Assembly (NCBI GenBank): GCA_016207285.1
Contig: JACQPW010000070.1
Span: 1 to 22,113 of the forward strand
Origin: Candidatus Kerfeldbacteria bacterium
GTDB taxonomy: Bacteria > Patescibacteriota > Patescibacteriia > UBA9570
DNA length: 22,113 nt
Direction of reading: 5' to 3'
The notes beneath the pieces were generated by a model, which was given only the letters and a program-made list of their open reading frames with translations, made no database searches and was not told where the DNA came from. A program made the position numbers and the translations under genes. The number at the start of each line of letters is the position of its first letter. Positions within the stretch are counted from its first letter, which is position 1. Positions 14,440 through 22,012 of the stretch are shown here, in pieces.

Positions 14440-14483
14440 AAGCTGAAATACTATACGTTTTTCCTAAGAAATTGTAAAGATAA

Positions 14484-14511
14484 CCCCCTAACTATCAACT
14501 ACTAATTACTG
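14484..14511 (-). repeat. AT-rich intergenic repeat, copy A
   Basis: In minus orientation this reads CAGTAATTAGTAGTT, then a variable stretch, then TTAGGGGG. The 14-base core AGTAATTAGTAGTT and the TTAGGGGG end are identical in copy B at 18754-18782. It begins five bases past the dnaX stop codon. Confidence 0.55.
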
Positions 14512-14515
14512 GCTC

Positions 14516-16126
14516 CTATTTCACTTCTTTTCCGCCGATGGTCTGTAAGGCTAAATCCCAAACATTATCCATTTCCGCCGGATTGACCGCGGCGATATTA
14601 TCCGATGGTAACGTATTCAACACCGATACATCAATATCGTACTGGTCACCGACCACACATTCCACAATAATATCTTTGCCCAGTAATTGCGCCAGAATCC
14701 CTTCAATTGCCCGCAGGTGTTCTAACTGACACACCCGATCACGATGAAAATCATAGCGGAAGCCAAACTGCACCCGGTTCGGCGCATACGCACCAGCCAC
14801 ATGCGCCACCGACAAGGCCATCGCCAAGGCGTGATTCACTTCCTTGGTACGACGCATCACTTCAGCCCAGTGTTGCTTAACAGCATCGATCATGGCTTGA
14901 TCCGTCTCGCGTGCACTCACAGTGGATTGCTTAGTGGCTTGTGCAGCGGGTTGCGGTGGTTTACCCGCAGTGGCTTTTGGTGCCAGCGGTTTCGCCACAG
15001 GAGCTGCTGGAGAGGCTGGCTTGCTTGGAGTTGGTGCAACCATGGTTGGTATGACTGTAGTGTGGCCAGACAAGCACCACTCTAAACCCGGTACTTCAAT
15101 TAATAATTGTGTAATCGGACTGCGTTGGTACAGCTCCCCTGCTGCCATGAACAAATCCAGTAGTTGCAAATAATCATGGCTGGATAGTTTCGTCATCAAA
15201 CTAATTAAACGCTCATGGGTGGATAGATGCACATCTAAATCTTCTAAATGCATTAACGACTGGTCAATGCTGTACAGCAACCCGCGGCGAAATAACTCTA
15301 ACTGTAACTGCCAGAGTTCTTTCATTTGCGCGCCCGACTGCACCGCTGCCTCCACCCCTTGCGCATAGGCTTGTGGTTGACGCTCTACCAAGTGGGCGAA
15401 TAATTCTACCGCCACGGCCATATCGACGCGGGGTAACACGACATCGGCTAATGCACTAGTGACCTTAGCATCACCCGCCGCTAACATTTGCCCCAGCAGG
15501 CTATCAGCATCACGTACCGCTCCCTGGGCTTTACGCGCGATCCGTTCCAACACGACCGGTTCTACTTCAACTTTCTCTTGTGCACATAACCATTGCAACC
15601 GCTTCACCATCTCTGGCAGTTTAATGGCGTGAAAATCAAAACGTTGGCAACGTGAAATCACCGTAGCCGGTAATTTATGTACTTCGGTCGTCGCGAGAAT
15701 AAAGACCACGTGAGCCGGTGGTTCTTCCAAAATCTTTAACAGGGCATTGAAGGCCGAGGCGGACAACATATGTACTTCATCGATGATGAAGACTTTATAC
15801 GTAATTTGCGCCGGGGCCACATACGAATTCTGAATAATATTCTCGCGCACGTTATCGACTCCGGTATGGCTGGCCGCATCAATTTCAATGATATCGATCA
15901 GGTTGGTGTCTTGTAGTGTATGCTTAGCAATCGCCTCCGCATTAATGGCTTTAGCAAAAATCCGCGCTAGGGTGGTCTTCCCTACTCCACGTGGACCGGC
16001 AAACAAATAGGCATGGGCAATGCGCTGTGACTTGATTTGGTTCTGTAAGGTGAGCTTAATGTGCTCTTGACTAATGACCTGATCAAAGGTAGTGGGACGA
16101 TACGTTCGGTATAAGGCTTGGCTCAT
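14516..16126 (-). CDS. dnaX: DNA polymerase III subunit gamma/tau, lacking the zinc module
   Basis: A 536-residue clamp-loader AAA+ ATPase that loads the beta sliding clamp in replication. It has the family N-terminus LYRTYRPTTFDQVISQEH, Walker A GPRGVGKT (44-51), Walker B IDEVHM (115-120) and sensor/SRC motif SRCQRFDF. Between the Walker A helix and EIDAASHTGVDNVR (81-94) the usual four-cysteine zinc-binding module is absent: only about 17 non-cysteine residues (61-77) join the two. The usual domain III is followed by a Pro/Ala/Lys-rich linker (about 365-410) and a C-terminal domain of about 120 residues, so it is tau-like but short. It starts at ATG 16126 with AAGG nearby and a TATACT box four bases from the likely transcript start. 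The gene is separated from tRNA-Gln by 120 bases containing repeats. Confidence 0.95.
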   Translation of the reverse strand: MSQALYRTYRPTTFDQVISQEHIKLTLQNQIKSQRIAHAYLFAGPRGVGKTTLARIFAKAINAEAIAKHTLQDTNLIDIIEIDAASHTGVDNVRENIIQNSYVAPAQITYKVFIIDEVHMLSASAFNALLKILEEPPAHVVFILATTEVHKLPATVISRCQRFDFHAIKLPEMVKRLQWLCAQEKVEVEPVVLERIARKAQGAVRDADSLLGQMLAAGDAKVTSALADVVLPRVDMAVAVELFAHLVERQPQAYAQGVEAAVQSGAQMKELWQLQLELFRRGLLYSIDQSLMHLEDLDVHLSTHERLISLMTKLSSHDYLQLLDLFMAAGELYQRSPITQLLIEVPGLEWCLSGHTTVIPTMVAPTPSKPASPAAPVAKPLAPKATAGKPPQPAAQATKQSTVSARETDQAMIDAVKQHWAEVMRRTKEVNHALAMALSVAHVAGAYAPNRVQFGFRYDFHRDRVCQLEHLRAIEGILAQLLGKDIIVECVVGDQYDIDVSVLNTLPSDNIAAVNPAEMDNVWDLALQTIGGKEVK

Positions 16127-16135
16127 AGGAGCCTT

Positions 16136-16141
16136 AGTATA
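16136..16141 (-). promoter_or_regulatory. -10 box of dnaX
   Basis: Minus-strand TATACT, predicted +1 near 16129-16130, giving a leader of only about four bases before the ATG at 16126. No TGn extension is present. It lies in the 42-base gap after the upstream gene. Confidence 0.45.
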
Positions 16142-16168
16142 TGGAAAAAATGTATGGCTGGCAAGGGT

Positions 16169-16807
16169 CTAACCAGACAGCTCGGCGGCACTACCGCTGG
16201 GTAGTTCGGCCTCATCCCCGGCTGGTAATTCCGCTGCATCCCCGGCTGGTAACAGTTCAGTATCGTCCGTTGCGTTGTGGATCAAGTTTTCCACCGCCGC
16301 CCAAACGCTTTCACCATCTTCTGGGGTCAGAATCACCACTTCATCACCGGCTTCACCTTTATAATAGGTGACAGCGGCTAAAATCACTTTATAGGACTTA
16401 CCACCAATAACGACACTAAATTCACCCGTCACCGCATCCCGTACCAAGGTACCGACCATGCGCTTGCGTTCCACTGGACCAATCTGTTTGTACACAAAAC
16501 TGCCGTCGGCTTTGATCGTCAGCTTTAAGATATCTCCTTCTACTAACTTGGATTTAGAAGCGTAGTTGGCCGGAATGGTATAGACCTTGCCATCTGCGCC
16601 CACCATGTTTTGACCATTAAACACCCCTTCCACAATCTGGCTATTGCCTTGGAAGGTTGGTTCGGCCAATTCAGTGCTGCGTTGCCGCACCGACGGTGTG
16701 ACCTCACCACTATCTAAGGCAGCCAACAGTTGCTGGGCGTGGTGTAATTGGGCGTTGGCATTGGCTAAAGCCTGCCGCAAATCGTGGAGGGTTTGTTCGG
16801 AATCCAT
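16169..16807 (-). CDS. Conserved protein with N-terminal coiled coil and acidic repeat tail
   Basis: A 212-residue cytoplasmic protein; I do not know a function. Residues 1-35 are a helical Gln/Ala/Leu segment with coiled-coil character. The core (about 57-175) contains FNGQNMVGADGKVYTIPANY, SKLVEGDILKL, YKQIGPVERKRMVGTL and a second beta-rich half ending in GDEVVILTP. It looks like two small beta-barrel domains, and from memory of similar sequences it is a widespread CPR hypothetical. The C-terminus (about 183-212) is three copies of an eight-residue unit ELPAGDxA, encoded by 24-bp tandem repeats. It follows the Tiki-like gene and has its own extended -10 promoter with a leader of about 41 bases; no good Shine-Dalgarno is visible. 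dnaX follows on the same strand. Confidence 0.8.
   Translation of the reverse strand: MDSEQTLHDLRQALANANAQLHHAQQLLAALDSGEVTPSVRQRSTELAEPTFQGNSQIVEGVFNGQNMVGADGKVYTIPANYASKSKLVEGDILKLTIKADGSFVYKQIGPVERKRMVGTLVRDAVTGEFSVVIGGKSYKVILAAVTYYKGEAGDEVVILTPEDGESVWAAVENLIHNATDDTELLPAGDAAELPAGDEAELPSGSAAELSG
16181..16252 (-). repeat. Three 24-bp tandem repeats in the coding sequence tail
   Basis: Units at 16181-16204, 16205-16228 and 16229-16252. The second and third are nearly identical (ATCCCCGGCTGGTAA shared); the first has diverged. In frame they encode ELPAGDxA-type octapeptides at the C-terminus of the 212-residue protein. Copy number may vary between strains by slippage. Confidence 0.8.
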
Positions 16808-16854
16808 ACGTTTCTTTTTGTTTTAAACTGCTCTTTAACTACTCTGGGGGGCTT

Positions 16855-16863
16855 ACTATAGCA
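16855..16863 (-). promoter_or_regulatory. Extended -10 promoter of the 212-residue protein gene
   Basis: Minus-strand TGC followed by TATAGT, beginning immediately after the stop codon of the upstream gene (16864). Predicted +1 is near 16848, leaving a 41-base leader. This separates the 212-residue gene from the upstream pair despite the shared strand. Confidence 0.6.
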
Positions 16864-17934
16864 CTAGGTTGCCATCTTTACAAGATCATCCAGCGTTTTT
16901 GGTAATGCCAATTGATGCGTTTGTAAAGCTGCATCCAATTCAGCCATATAGGCCATAAACTGACTATGCGGAATAGCAGGGCGCTGAGCAAATGCCTTAA
17001 CATCGAGCGGTAGTTGTAGAGCCGCACAGTGTTGAGCAAAGGTTGTGAGGTCATCTACAGACAGATCACGTGTATAACGCTGCACCACTTTTCTTCTATA
17101 GTCGCCTATGGGATCAACACGCTGCACATCGTCCGGTTGAAAAGTAACTTGCATATACGACATCAATAGGTGTTCTAGTAATAGCCCTTTAGCCAATTCA
17201 AGCGTCACGGCTGGTTCTTTACCAAAGGTTGCCCGACGCATAGCTTGGTCAAGCGGTCCAAATAGGACCGGTGACAGTTGATGCTTGTGAGTCACTGCAT
17301 GATCAGTTTCTAAGGTGTGTGCAACATTGGTATGTGATGAACCTAAGCGAACCAATATCTGAGCTGGTTTGCCTTGTGGTTTAAGAGTCTTCAAGAATTG
17401 TTTTAGATTGCGTATAATGAGTTGCTCCCGCTCGGATTGTCGATCGGCATAATGGCGTAAGGTTGCTCCCATCAGGTTGATACTGCGATCAGCGTTGCCA
17501 TTAAATAATTCTCCCATTGCATAATAAGGCAAACTGGAAACTTTGAGTTGATCTAAAGCCAAGTCAGTATAGATCGGTTGATCAATAAACGCGATGCGCT
17601 TGCCTGAACCAGCGATCAAACGATATTGTGCCAATGCAAACGGTCCAGTGTTCATACCGTACTGTTTGAGAGCAGTGGAGTCATCTGGTTGGATCTTTCC
17701 GTCAGCTACTGCCTGATAAAATGCCAAGTTAGCTGGCGTATGACCAAGGGCTTCTGGTACATAAATGTCACACTGAGCAAAAGCTGGCTCCATTGCCGCA
17801 ATGTCAGCTGGGGTACCATGGGGTCCAAAGAAAAAATGCACATGAGGCTCAATCTCACGTTGTTCTTGCCGTGGTGATGCAGGTTTAGGATCCCTACGTA
17901 ATCGTTTACGCAAAGCTTCGGAATATTTTCCCAT
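16864..17934 (-). CDS. Uncharacterised protein, possible Tiki/TraB (EreA/ChaN-like) fold
   Basis: A 356-residue protein without signal peptide or membrane helix. Its pattern suggests the Tiki/TraB/EreA superfamily: an early strand with histidine, HFFFGPHGTPAD (His39), then a strand ending in glutamate, DIYVPEALG (Glu61), a middle strand RIAFIDQP, an Arg/Glu-rich helix (REQLIIRNLKQFL, about 169-181) and a late strand plus histidine, ILVRLGSSHTNVAH (His201). These motifs are spaced as in that fold, whose members include metal-dependent proteases and esterases, but the match is by eye only. The frame is open to 18051; I chose the ATG at 17934, seven bases after the upstream stop, since the conserved part follows it. 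It probably forms a two-gene transcript with the 268-residue protein. Confidence 0.6.
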   Translation of the reverse strand: MGKYSEALRKRLRRDPKPASPRQEQREIEPHVHFFFGPHGTPADIAAMEPAFAQCDIYVPEALGHTPANLAFYQAVADGKIQPDDSTALKQYGMNTGPFALAQYRLIAGSGKRIAFIDQPIYTDLALDQLKVSSLPYYAMGELFNGNADRSINLMGATLRHYADRQSEREQLIIRNLKQFLKTLKPQGKPAQILVRLGSSHTNVAHTLETDHAVTHKHQLSPVLFGPLDQAMRRATFGKEPAVTLELAKGLLLEHLLMSYMQVTFQPDDVQRVDPIGDYRRKVVQRYTRDLSVDDLTTFAQHCAALQLPLDVKAFAQRPAIPHSQFMAYMAELDAALQTHQLALPKTLDDLVKMAT

Positions 17935-17941
17935 AGGTCTG

Positions 17942-18748
17942 CTAGGCAGCCAAGGAGCCACCTTGACCCATATTCGATTGATTGGCAGCTTTTTGATTCT
18001 GAATGCGGACAGTATCGTCTTGAGTGGCGTCTTCATCGGGAGTGTCTTCATCCTTCAATTCTTCGAGTGACTTGGGCGTCCCATCTTGATGTAATACCCG
18101 ATCATAGATAAACATTATTTTTAAACCAACTGCTTTATTTTCCAACGAAAAACCATACTTATTCTTTTTGACATCACTCAGACCGAGGTCTGAAGACTGC
18201 AGTGCATTGAATAAATTTTTACCTTCAGTACTATCAACCACAAAATTAGCATCCCCTTTTTCATCTAAAAGTTGGATAGTTTTACTCCCAATACTTTCTG
18301 CCCGAATAGCAGCTAATTTTTTAGTTGTGTTTTCCAGTGTCTGAAAGATTTTTTCAGCTAACTTGCGCATGAACTGTTTTAACTCATGATTTTGATCGCT
18401 TGGATCTTGTTCACTATCATTGTCAACCATGGAATCAACTGGCTGCTCAGATGGGATCTCTGCAGTGATCTTCACTCCCATATTTTTTTCTAAGGCTTGT
18501 AAACCCGCCGCTTGGTCGGCTGCATCTTTCTGCTTAAAGTTCCGTTCGATGATCTTAAAAATACTGTTTGCACTATTCATCCGCACCGGATCAATTTCTA
18601 CTTGTTCACCCGTACTCACTTCTTTCGCCTTCATCGTATCACCAAATGACAAAGCGCTTCTCCCTTCTTTCCTATAAAAATCTTTCTCAAAGGCACGTTC
18701 TTCAGCTGGAACTTTTCCTGGTTTTTTGAATGGGAGGACTTGAGCCAT
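17942..18748 (-). CDS. Hypothetical charged protein (268 aa)
   Basis: No family is recognised. The protein has no signal peptide, no membrane helix and no Cys or Trp. The N-terminus (1-60) is basic and polar. Residues 60-110 include a helix-rich part and an acidic Asp/Ser/Gln linker (about 104-120). Residues 120-150 form a charged helix (KQFMRKLAEKIFQTL). About 155-220 looks like a small alpha/beta domain (TIQLLDEKGDANFVVDS and LKIMFIYDRVL), and the last 45 residues are acidic and then Gln/Asn/Gly-rich and probably disordered. It starts the transcript that continues into the Tiki-like gene seven bases downstream. The upstream gap holds intergenic repeat copy B, and I see no clear promoter or Shine-Dalgarno. 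A scaffold or adaptor role is possible but not shown. Confidence 0.65.
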   Translation of the reverse strand: MAQVLPFKKPGKVPAEERAFEKDFYRKEGRSALSFGDTMKAKEVSTGEQVEIDPVRMNSANSIFKIIERNFKQKDAADQAAGLQALEKNMGVKITAEIPSEQPVDSMVDNDSEQDPSDQNHELKQFMRKLAEKIFQTLENTTKKLAAIRAESIGSKTIQLLDEKGDANFVVDSTEGKNLFNALQSSDLGLSDVKKNKYGFSLENKAVGLKIMFIYDRVLHQDGTPKSLEELKDEDTPDEDATQDDTVRIQNQKAANQSNMGQGGSLAA

Positions 18749-18753
18749 CTGTG

Positions 18754-18782
18754 TAGTAATTAGTAGTTAGTAAATTAGGGGG
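18754..18782 (+). repeat. AT-rich intergenic repeat, copy B
   Basis: Reads TAGTAATTAGTAGTT, AGTAAA, TTAGGGGG. It shares the exact 14-base core and 8-base end with copy A (14484-14511), with one extra base between them. It starts six bases upstream of the ATG of the 268-residue gene, oriented opposite to that gene. Confidence 0.55.
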
Positions 18783-18790
18783 AGATGTTA

Positions 18791-18831
18791 CCTCTTCCCT
18801 GAAAGGAGAGAGGGTAGGGAGAGAGGTCGAA
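18791..18831 (-). repeat. C-rich intergenic hairpin repeat
   Basis: In minus orientation: CCTCTCTCCC, TACCCTCTCTCC, TTTCAGGGAAGAGG. The CCTCTCTCC and GGGAAGAGG halves can pair around a short TTTCA-type loop with a bulge. Pyrimidine-tract layout and the C-run/TTxCAGGG hairpin recall the stretch at 613-652. It fills the 98-base gap between the ATPase stop and the 268-residue gene together with repeat copy B, and may end the ATPase transcript. Confidence 0.4.
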
Positions 18832-18846
18832 TTACGAGAGAGATCT

Positions 18847-21411
18847 TTAAAAGAATGAATCTGGGCTAGTTAAATCGGAACCGCCACCCAGCTTATCAAG
18901 CTGACCACGTTCAATCACTTCCGCTTCGACAATACTGCGATCACGGCCAAACTTCAAGCGTGACAATTGCTTCAGTTGATCGGCTAATTGAACGTTCCCG
19001 TCTGGTGGCAACACAGCGCGCATATTAAACGGCCGGCAGGCAGTGTTATCAATTAACAACTTAATGTTGGCCGTATACTTTTCCACGTTAATGACATCGT
19101 TCTCGTCAAACACTGGGGCAAATTCTTTCGCAATCATTTCGGCATCTTCGACACCGATGCGGAAGGCTATTTTAGTACCAACGTTACCAAACACGGCATC
19201 ACGCACTTGGGTATTTTGATCTTTTACTAATTGGGAAATATACTGGTGAGCCAAAATCATGTTCAAGCGATATTTACGGGCTTCAGACAAAATGATCGCA
19301 ATCGAATCAGTGGTATAGTTTTGGAACTCATCAATATAGCAATAGAAATCTTTACGCTGCTCCTTGGGCATATTGGCTCGCGCCATAGCGGCCATCTGAA
19401 TTTTGGATACCATGATCAAACCTAGTAGGTTACTATTCACTTCACCAATTGAACCTTTGGATAAGTTCACCAACAAAATCTTCTGGTTATCCATCACTTC
19501 ACGCACATTAAAGCCAGAGCGTGGCTGCCCAACAATATTACGCATCATGTCGTTGGTCAAAAACCGACCAATTTTGGAAATCACGTACGATAACATATCG
19601 GCCGCCTGTTGACCGGCTTGAGATTGTTCATACTCTTGCTCCCAGAAGTTTTTTACGATCAAGTTCTTGACATGCTTCAACTTCTCCTTGCGGAACTTAG
19701 CATCCGTAAACATGCGTGGAATTTCAATCAAGGTCGCACCCGATTCCTTATCATCCATCAAGGCCAACATGGCATTACGCATGTAATGTTCAAACATTGG
19801 TCCGATCATTTCCTGACCAAACAACTTATAAAAAATGGCGACCATTTCTTGCACCGCGAAATCTTTCTGGTCATCGGTTTCGTATTCCAACATATTTAAC
19901 CCCAATGGCCGATCAGAATCAGATGGGGAAAAAATAACCACATCGTCGGCGCGCTCTTTAGGAATACGTTCCAACACGTCTTGCACCAAATCACCGTGCG
20001 GATCAATAATACAGACCCCTTCCCCATTGGCGATATCTTGCATGGCCAATTGTGATAATAAGACAGACTTACCAGAACCGGTCTGACCAATCACGTACAT
20101 GTGCCGTTGCCGATCAGCCCGTTTAATCCGGACTGGGGTGACAATGCCACGATACTCGACCTCGCCTAAGATGACGCCGTCTTTAGGCATGTTAAACGGT
20201 GGCGCGGCTTTTTTGGATAGCAACCAGCGGATATTTGGTGTTTCCGTAGTCGGTAAAGGCATGTGGTACAAGGTACACAGTTCTTTCGTATTCAAGACAA
20301 ACGCTTTATGGCCATCAAACGTGCGATAAATAAAATGCTCGATCTCCTTTTTGTTGACGCTTGGTTTGCTGACTTTAAATTCGTTGGCGTAGAGCGTACC
20401 AGAATATTGCGCAAAGGCACCTAAGATAGTATAGGCTTTATACTCCGCCACTTCCTTAGTGGCAGCCGACACAATCACCCGAATGTTGACATCGAACCCA
20501 GGATTACCAGCCTTCTCTTCGAAACCTTTGACCATCTCTTCTTCCATTGGCGACAAGCGATATTCCCGTTCAGTGCGAATATCAATACCCTGTTCACGTT
20601 TAGCGCGATCCTTAAAAAAAATGTATTTAAAGGCAATCCATTCTCGATATAAAAAAAATCCAGCTACTTCGGCGTGGGCCTGTTCATATTTCTTACCTTG
20701 GTGCATGACGGCCGCAATGTGCGCCGGTTTGCGCGCCCAGTGACTGCGGGCGGGTCGAATCACCATTTGCACCGCGGCACCCTCATGCTTTTCAAACTTC
20801 GACAACACGTTCGTCAAGGCATTGAGCGGATCAATCTCCAGTTTGTTGTAGACTAACAGCGGAAACTCTTCCGGTTTTTTTAAACTGACCCGTGAAGCTA
20901 CCACTACGCCATTCGGTTCAAAGACATTATAATCATCGACCTCATCAATCACGGCGGCATCGTATTGGGCTTGAAACTGCTGCTCAAAATAAGTGCGCAA
21001 ATAATGTGGCACCGTGACATAGAAAGTAATCAGCTGATCCTTATCAGCTACAATTTCAAAACTCAAATGGTCATTACGGCCAAACCAAAACTCCTCCCAC
21101 CAACTACCGTGTGGAATTTGATGCACCGCCGTATAGAAGGCTTCCGCAATACTAATGCGCTGTTCTTCTGATTGCTTACGGAAGGAGGGGTTATCACCGG
21201 ATTGTTTTTCTTTGAGGTCTTCTTTCGGTACCCGAATCATCAACACCGCCCGCTTCATACTGTCCGAACGATGCACGGCTGAACGGGTGTAGTGCCGAAT
21301 GTAGTGCACAAAAATTACGGCCAACAACACAGCCAACAACACATACAGGCTAAATAAAATAATCGGGTAAGCCAGTAAAAAGTCCCAGACGATACCCAAG
21401 AACGCCATCAT
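18847..21411 (-). CDS. Membrane-anchored TraG/HerA-type ATPase
   Basis: An 854-residue P-loop ATPase related to type IV secretion coupling proteins (TraG/VirD4) and HerA/VirB4 translocases. Residues 1-45 carry one or two membrane helices; about 50-400 is a family-specific N-terminal region. The motor domain starts near 425 with Walker A GQTGSGKS (Lys448), followed by IIDPHGD, and Walker B YCYIDEFQN with Asp694-Glu695, then a TraG-type tail including EARKYRLNMILAHQY, the usual sensor segment. It should pump DNA or protein at the membrane. The open frame can begin at TTG 21423, overlapping the upstream gene; I chose ATG 21411, four bases after that gene's stop, with another ATG at 21408. Conserved in CPR genomes next to the 178-residue gene, from memory. 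Substrate is unknown. Confidence 0.88.
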   Translation of the reverse strand: MMAFLGIVWDFLLAYPIILFSLYVLLAVLLAVIFVHYIRHYTRSAVHRSDSMKRAVLMIRVPKEDLKEKQSGDNPSFRKQSEEQRISIAEAFYTAVHQIPHGSWWEEFWFGRNDHLSFEIVADKDQLITFYVTVPHYLRTYFEQQFQAQYDAAVIDEVDDYNVFEPNGVVVASRVSLKKPEEFPLLVYNKLEIDPLNALTNVLSKFEKHEGAAVQMVIRPARSHWARKPAHIAAVMHQGKKYEQAHAEVAGFFLYREWIAFKYIFFKDRAKREQGIDIRTEREYRLSPMEEEMVKGFEEKAGNPGFDVNIRVIVSAATKEVAEYKAYTILGAFAQYSGTLYANEFKVSKPSVNKKEIEHFIYRTFDGHKAFVLNTKELCTLYHMPLPTTETPNIRWLLSKKAAPPFNMPKDGVILGEVEYRGIVTPVRIKRADRQRHMYVIGQTGSGKSVLLSQLAMQDIANGEGVCIIDPHGDLVQDVLERIPKERADDVVIFSPSDSDRPLGLNMLEYETDDQKDFAVQEMVAIFYKLFGQEMIGPMFEHYMRNAMLALMDDKESGATLIEIPRMFTDAKFRKEKLKHVKNLIVKNFWEQEYEQSQAGQQAADMLSYVISKIGRFLTNDMMRNIVGQPRSGFNVREVMDNQKILLVNLSKGSIGEVNSNLLGLIMVSKIQMAAMARANMPKEQRKDFYCYIDEFQNYTTDSIAIILSEARKYRLNMILAHQYISQLVKDQNTQVRDAVFGNVGTKIAFRIGVEDAEMIAKEFAPVFDENDVINVEKYTANIKLLIDNTACRPFNMRAVLPPDGNVQLADQLKQLSRLKFGRDRSIVEAEVIERGQLDKLGGGSDLTSPDSFF

Positions 21412-21415
21412 AGCA

Positions 21416-21952
21416 CTAGCCAATTTTACGCTTTAGCATCTCTTCTTGCCCTAATTTCATAATCGCATCGGCTTTCAGTTTAGCTTCTTGTTCCAAAAAA
21501 AACTTATTAATGCCTGGGATCAGCTTGAGCCAGGAACGCAACAGGTGCAACACTTTACGGGCTGTCAGCTTGAAACGTGCTGTGAGGTCTTCGATCTGTT
21601 TGGCAATCTCTTCCCCTTTTTTACGGAAACGCTCTTGCTGGACTGGTGTCATGGTTTGATAACTGGCATCTAGCCCGTTGGCCATCACCTCTTCTACTTT
21701 TACTTGGAGGGCACTTTTACCAACGTCATCGGTCATTACCTGATCGGTCTTCGCACGGGCGGCTTGCTTGACAACATAGGGTGATTCATCCGGTTTTTCG
21801 TCATGAACCGCTTTATACTGATCAAAGGCTTGCTCTGTGGGTTTTGGTGCCTCTGGCTGGTGCGGCACCTCGGGAACCACCACCGGTCGCTCCTGATGCG
21901 GCTGATGGAGCGGGTGTTCAACGTGATCAGAACTATGTTCGGCGGCAGGCAT
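21416..21952 (-). CDS. Small partner protein of the ATPase, His/Pro-rich N-terminus
   Basis: A 178-residue protein without signal peptide. Residues 1-40 are disordered-looking and rich in His and Pro (six histidines: 6, 10, 13, 16, 19 and 31). Residues 40-100 are charged; about 100-178 are helical, with a coiled-coil-like EEIAKQIEDLTARF and an amphipathic segment LLRSWLKLIPGINKFFLEQEAKLKADAIM that could lie on the membrane. I recall similar C-terminal segments next to this ATPase in other CPR genomes, but cannot name a family. It is the first gene of the ATPase operon and is predicted leaderless, with a strong extended -10 exactly six bases before the ATG. The ATPase start lies four bases past its stop. 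A regulator or membrane adaptor of the ATPase is the likeliest role. Confidence 0.75.
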   Translation of the reverse strand: MPAAEHSSDHVEHPLHQPHQERPVVVPEVPHQPEAPKPTEQAFDQYKAVHDEKPDESPYVVKQAARAKTDQVMTDDVGKSALQVKVEEVMANGLDASYQTMTPVQQERFRKKGEEIAKQIEDLTARFKLTARKVLHLLRSWLKLIPGINKFFLEQEAKLKADAIMKLGQEEMLKRKIG

Positions 21953-21958
21953 GGGATT

Positions 21959-21967
21959 ACTATACCA
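21959..21967 (-). promoter_or_regulatory. Extended -10 promoter of the ATPase operon
   Basis: Minus-strand TGG followed by TATAGT (5 of 6 to consensus), ending six bases before the ATG at 21952, so the mRNA is predicted to be leaderless. It faces away from the cysS promoter. Confidence 0.7.
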
Positions 21968-21997
21968 TAAATTTGACTTTACTTCAAGGGTTTTTCT

Positions 21998-22006
21998 TGC
22001 TAAGGT
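21998..22006 (+). promoter_or_regulatory. Extended -10 promoter of cysS
   Basis: TGC followed by TAAGGT, a poor hexamer but with TGn and exactly six bases before the ATG at 22013. A TTGACT at 21973-21978 is 22 bases upstream of the hexamer, too far for a standard -35. Confidence 0.5.
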
Positions 22007-22012
22007 AGCGCG

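Noticed and set aside
14398..14511. AT-rich repeats considered as a CRISPR array
   Set aside because: The copies differ, are in opposite orientation and are not separated by regular spacers; no cas gene is present.
14744..15173. Plus-strand open frames opposite dnaX
   Set aside because: They mirror the Ala/Pro-rich linker of dnaX and have His/Cys/Trp/Arg-heavy, non-protein-like composition.
19609..20743. Several plus-strand open frames opposite the large ATPase
   Set aside because: All are antisense to well-conserved ATPase sequence including both Walker motifs and have no recognisable features.
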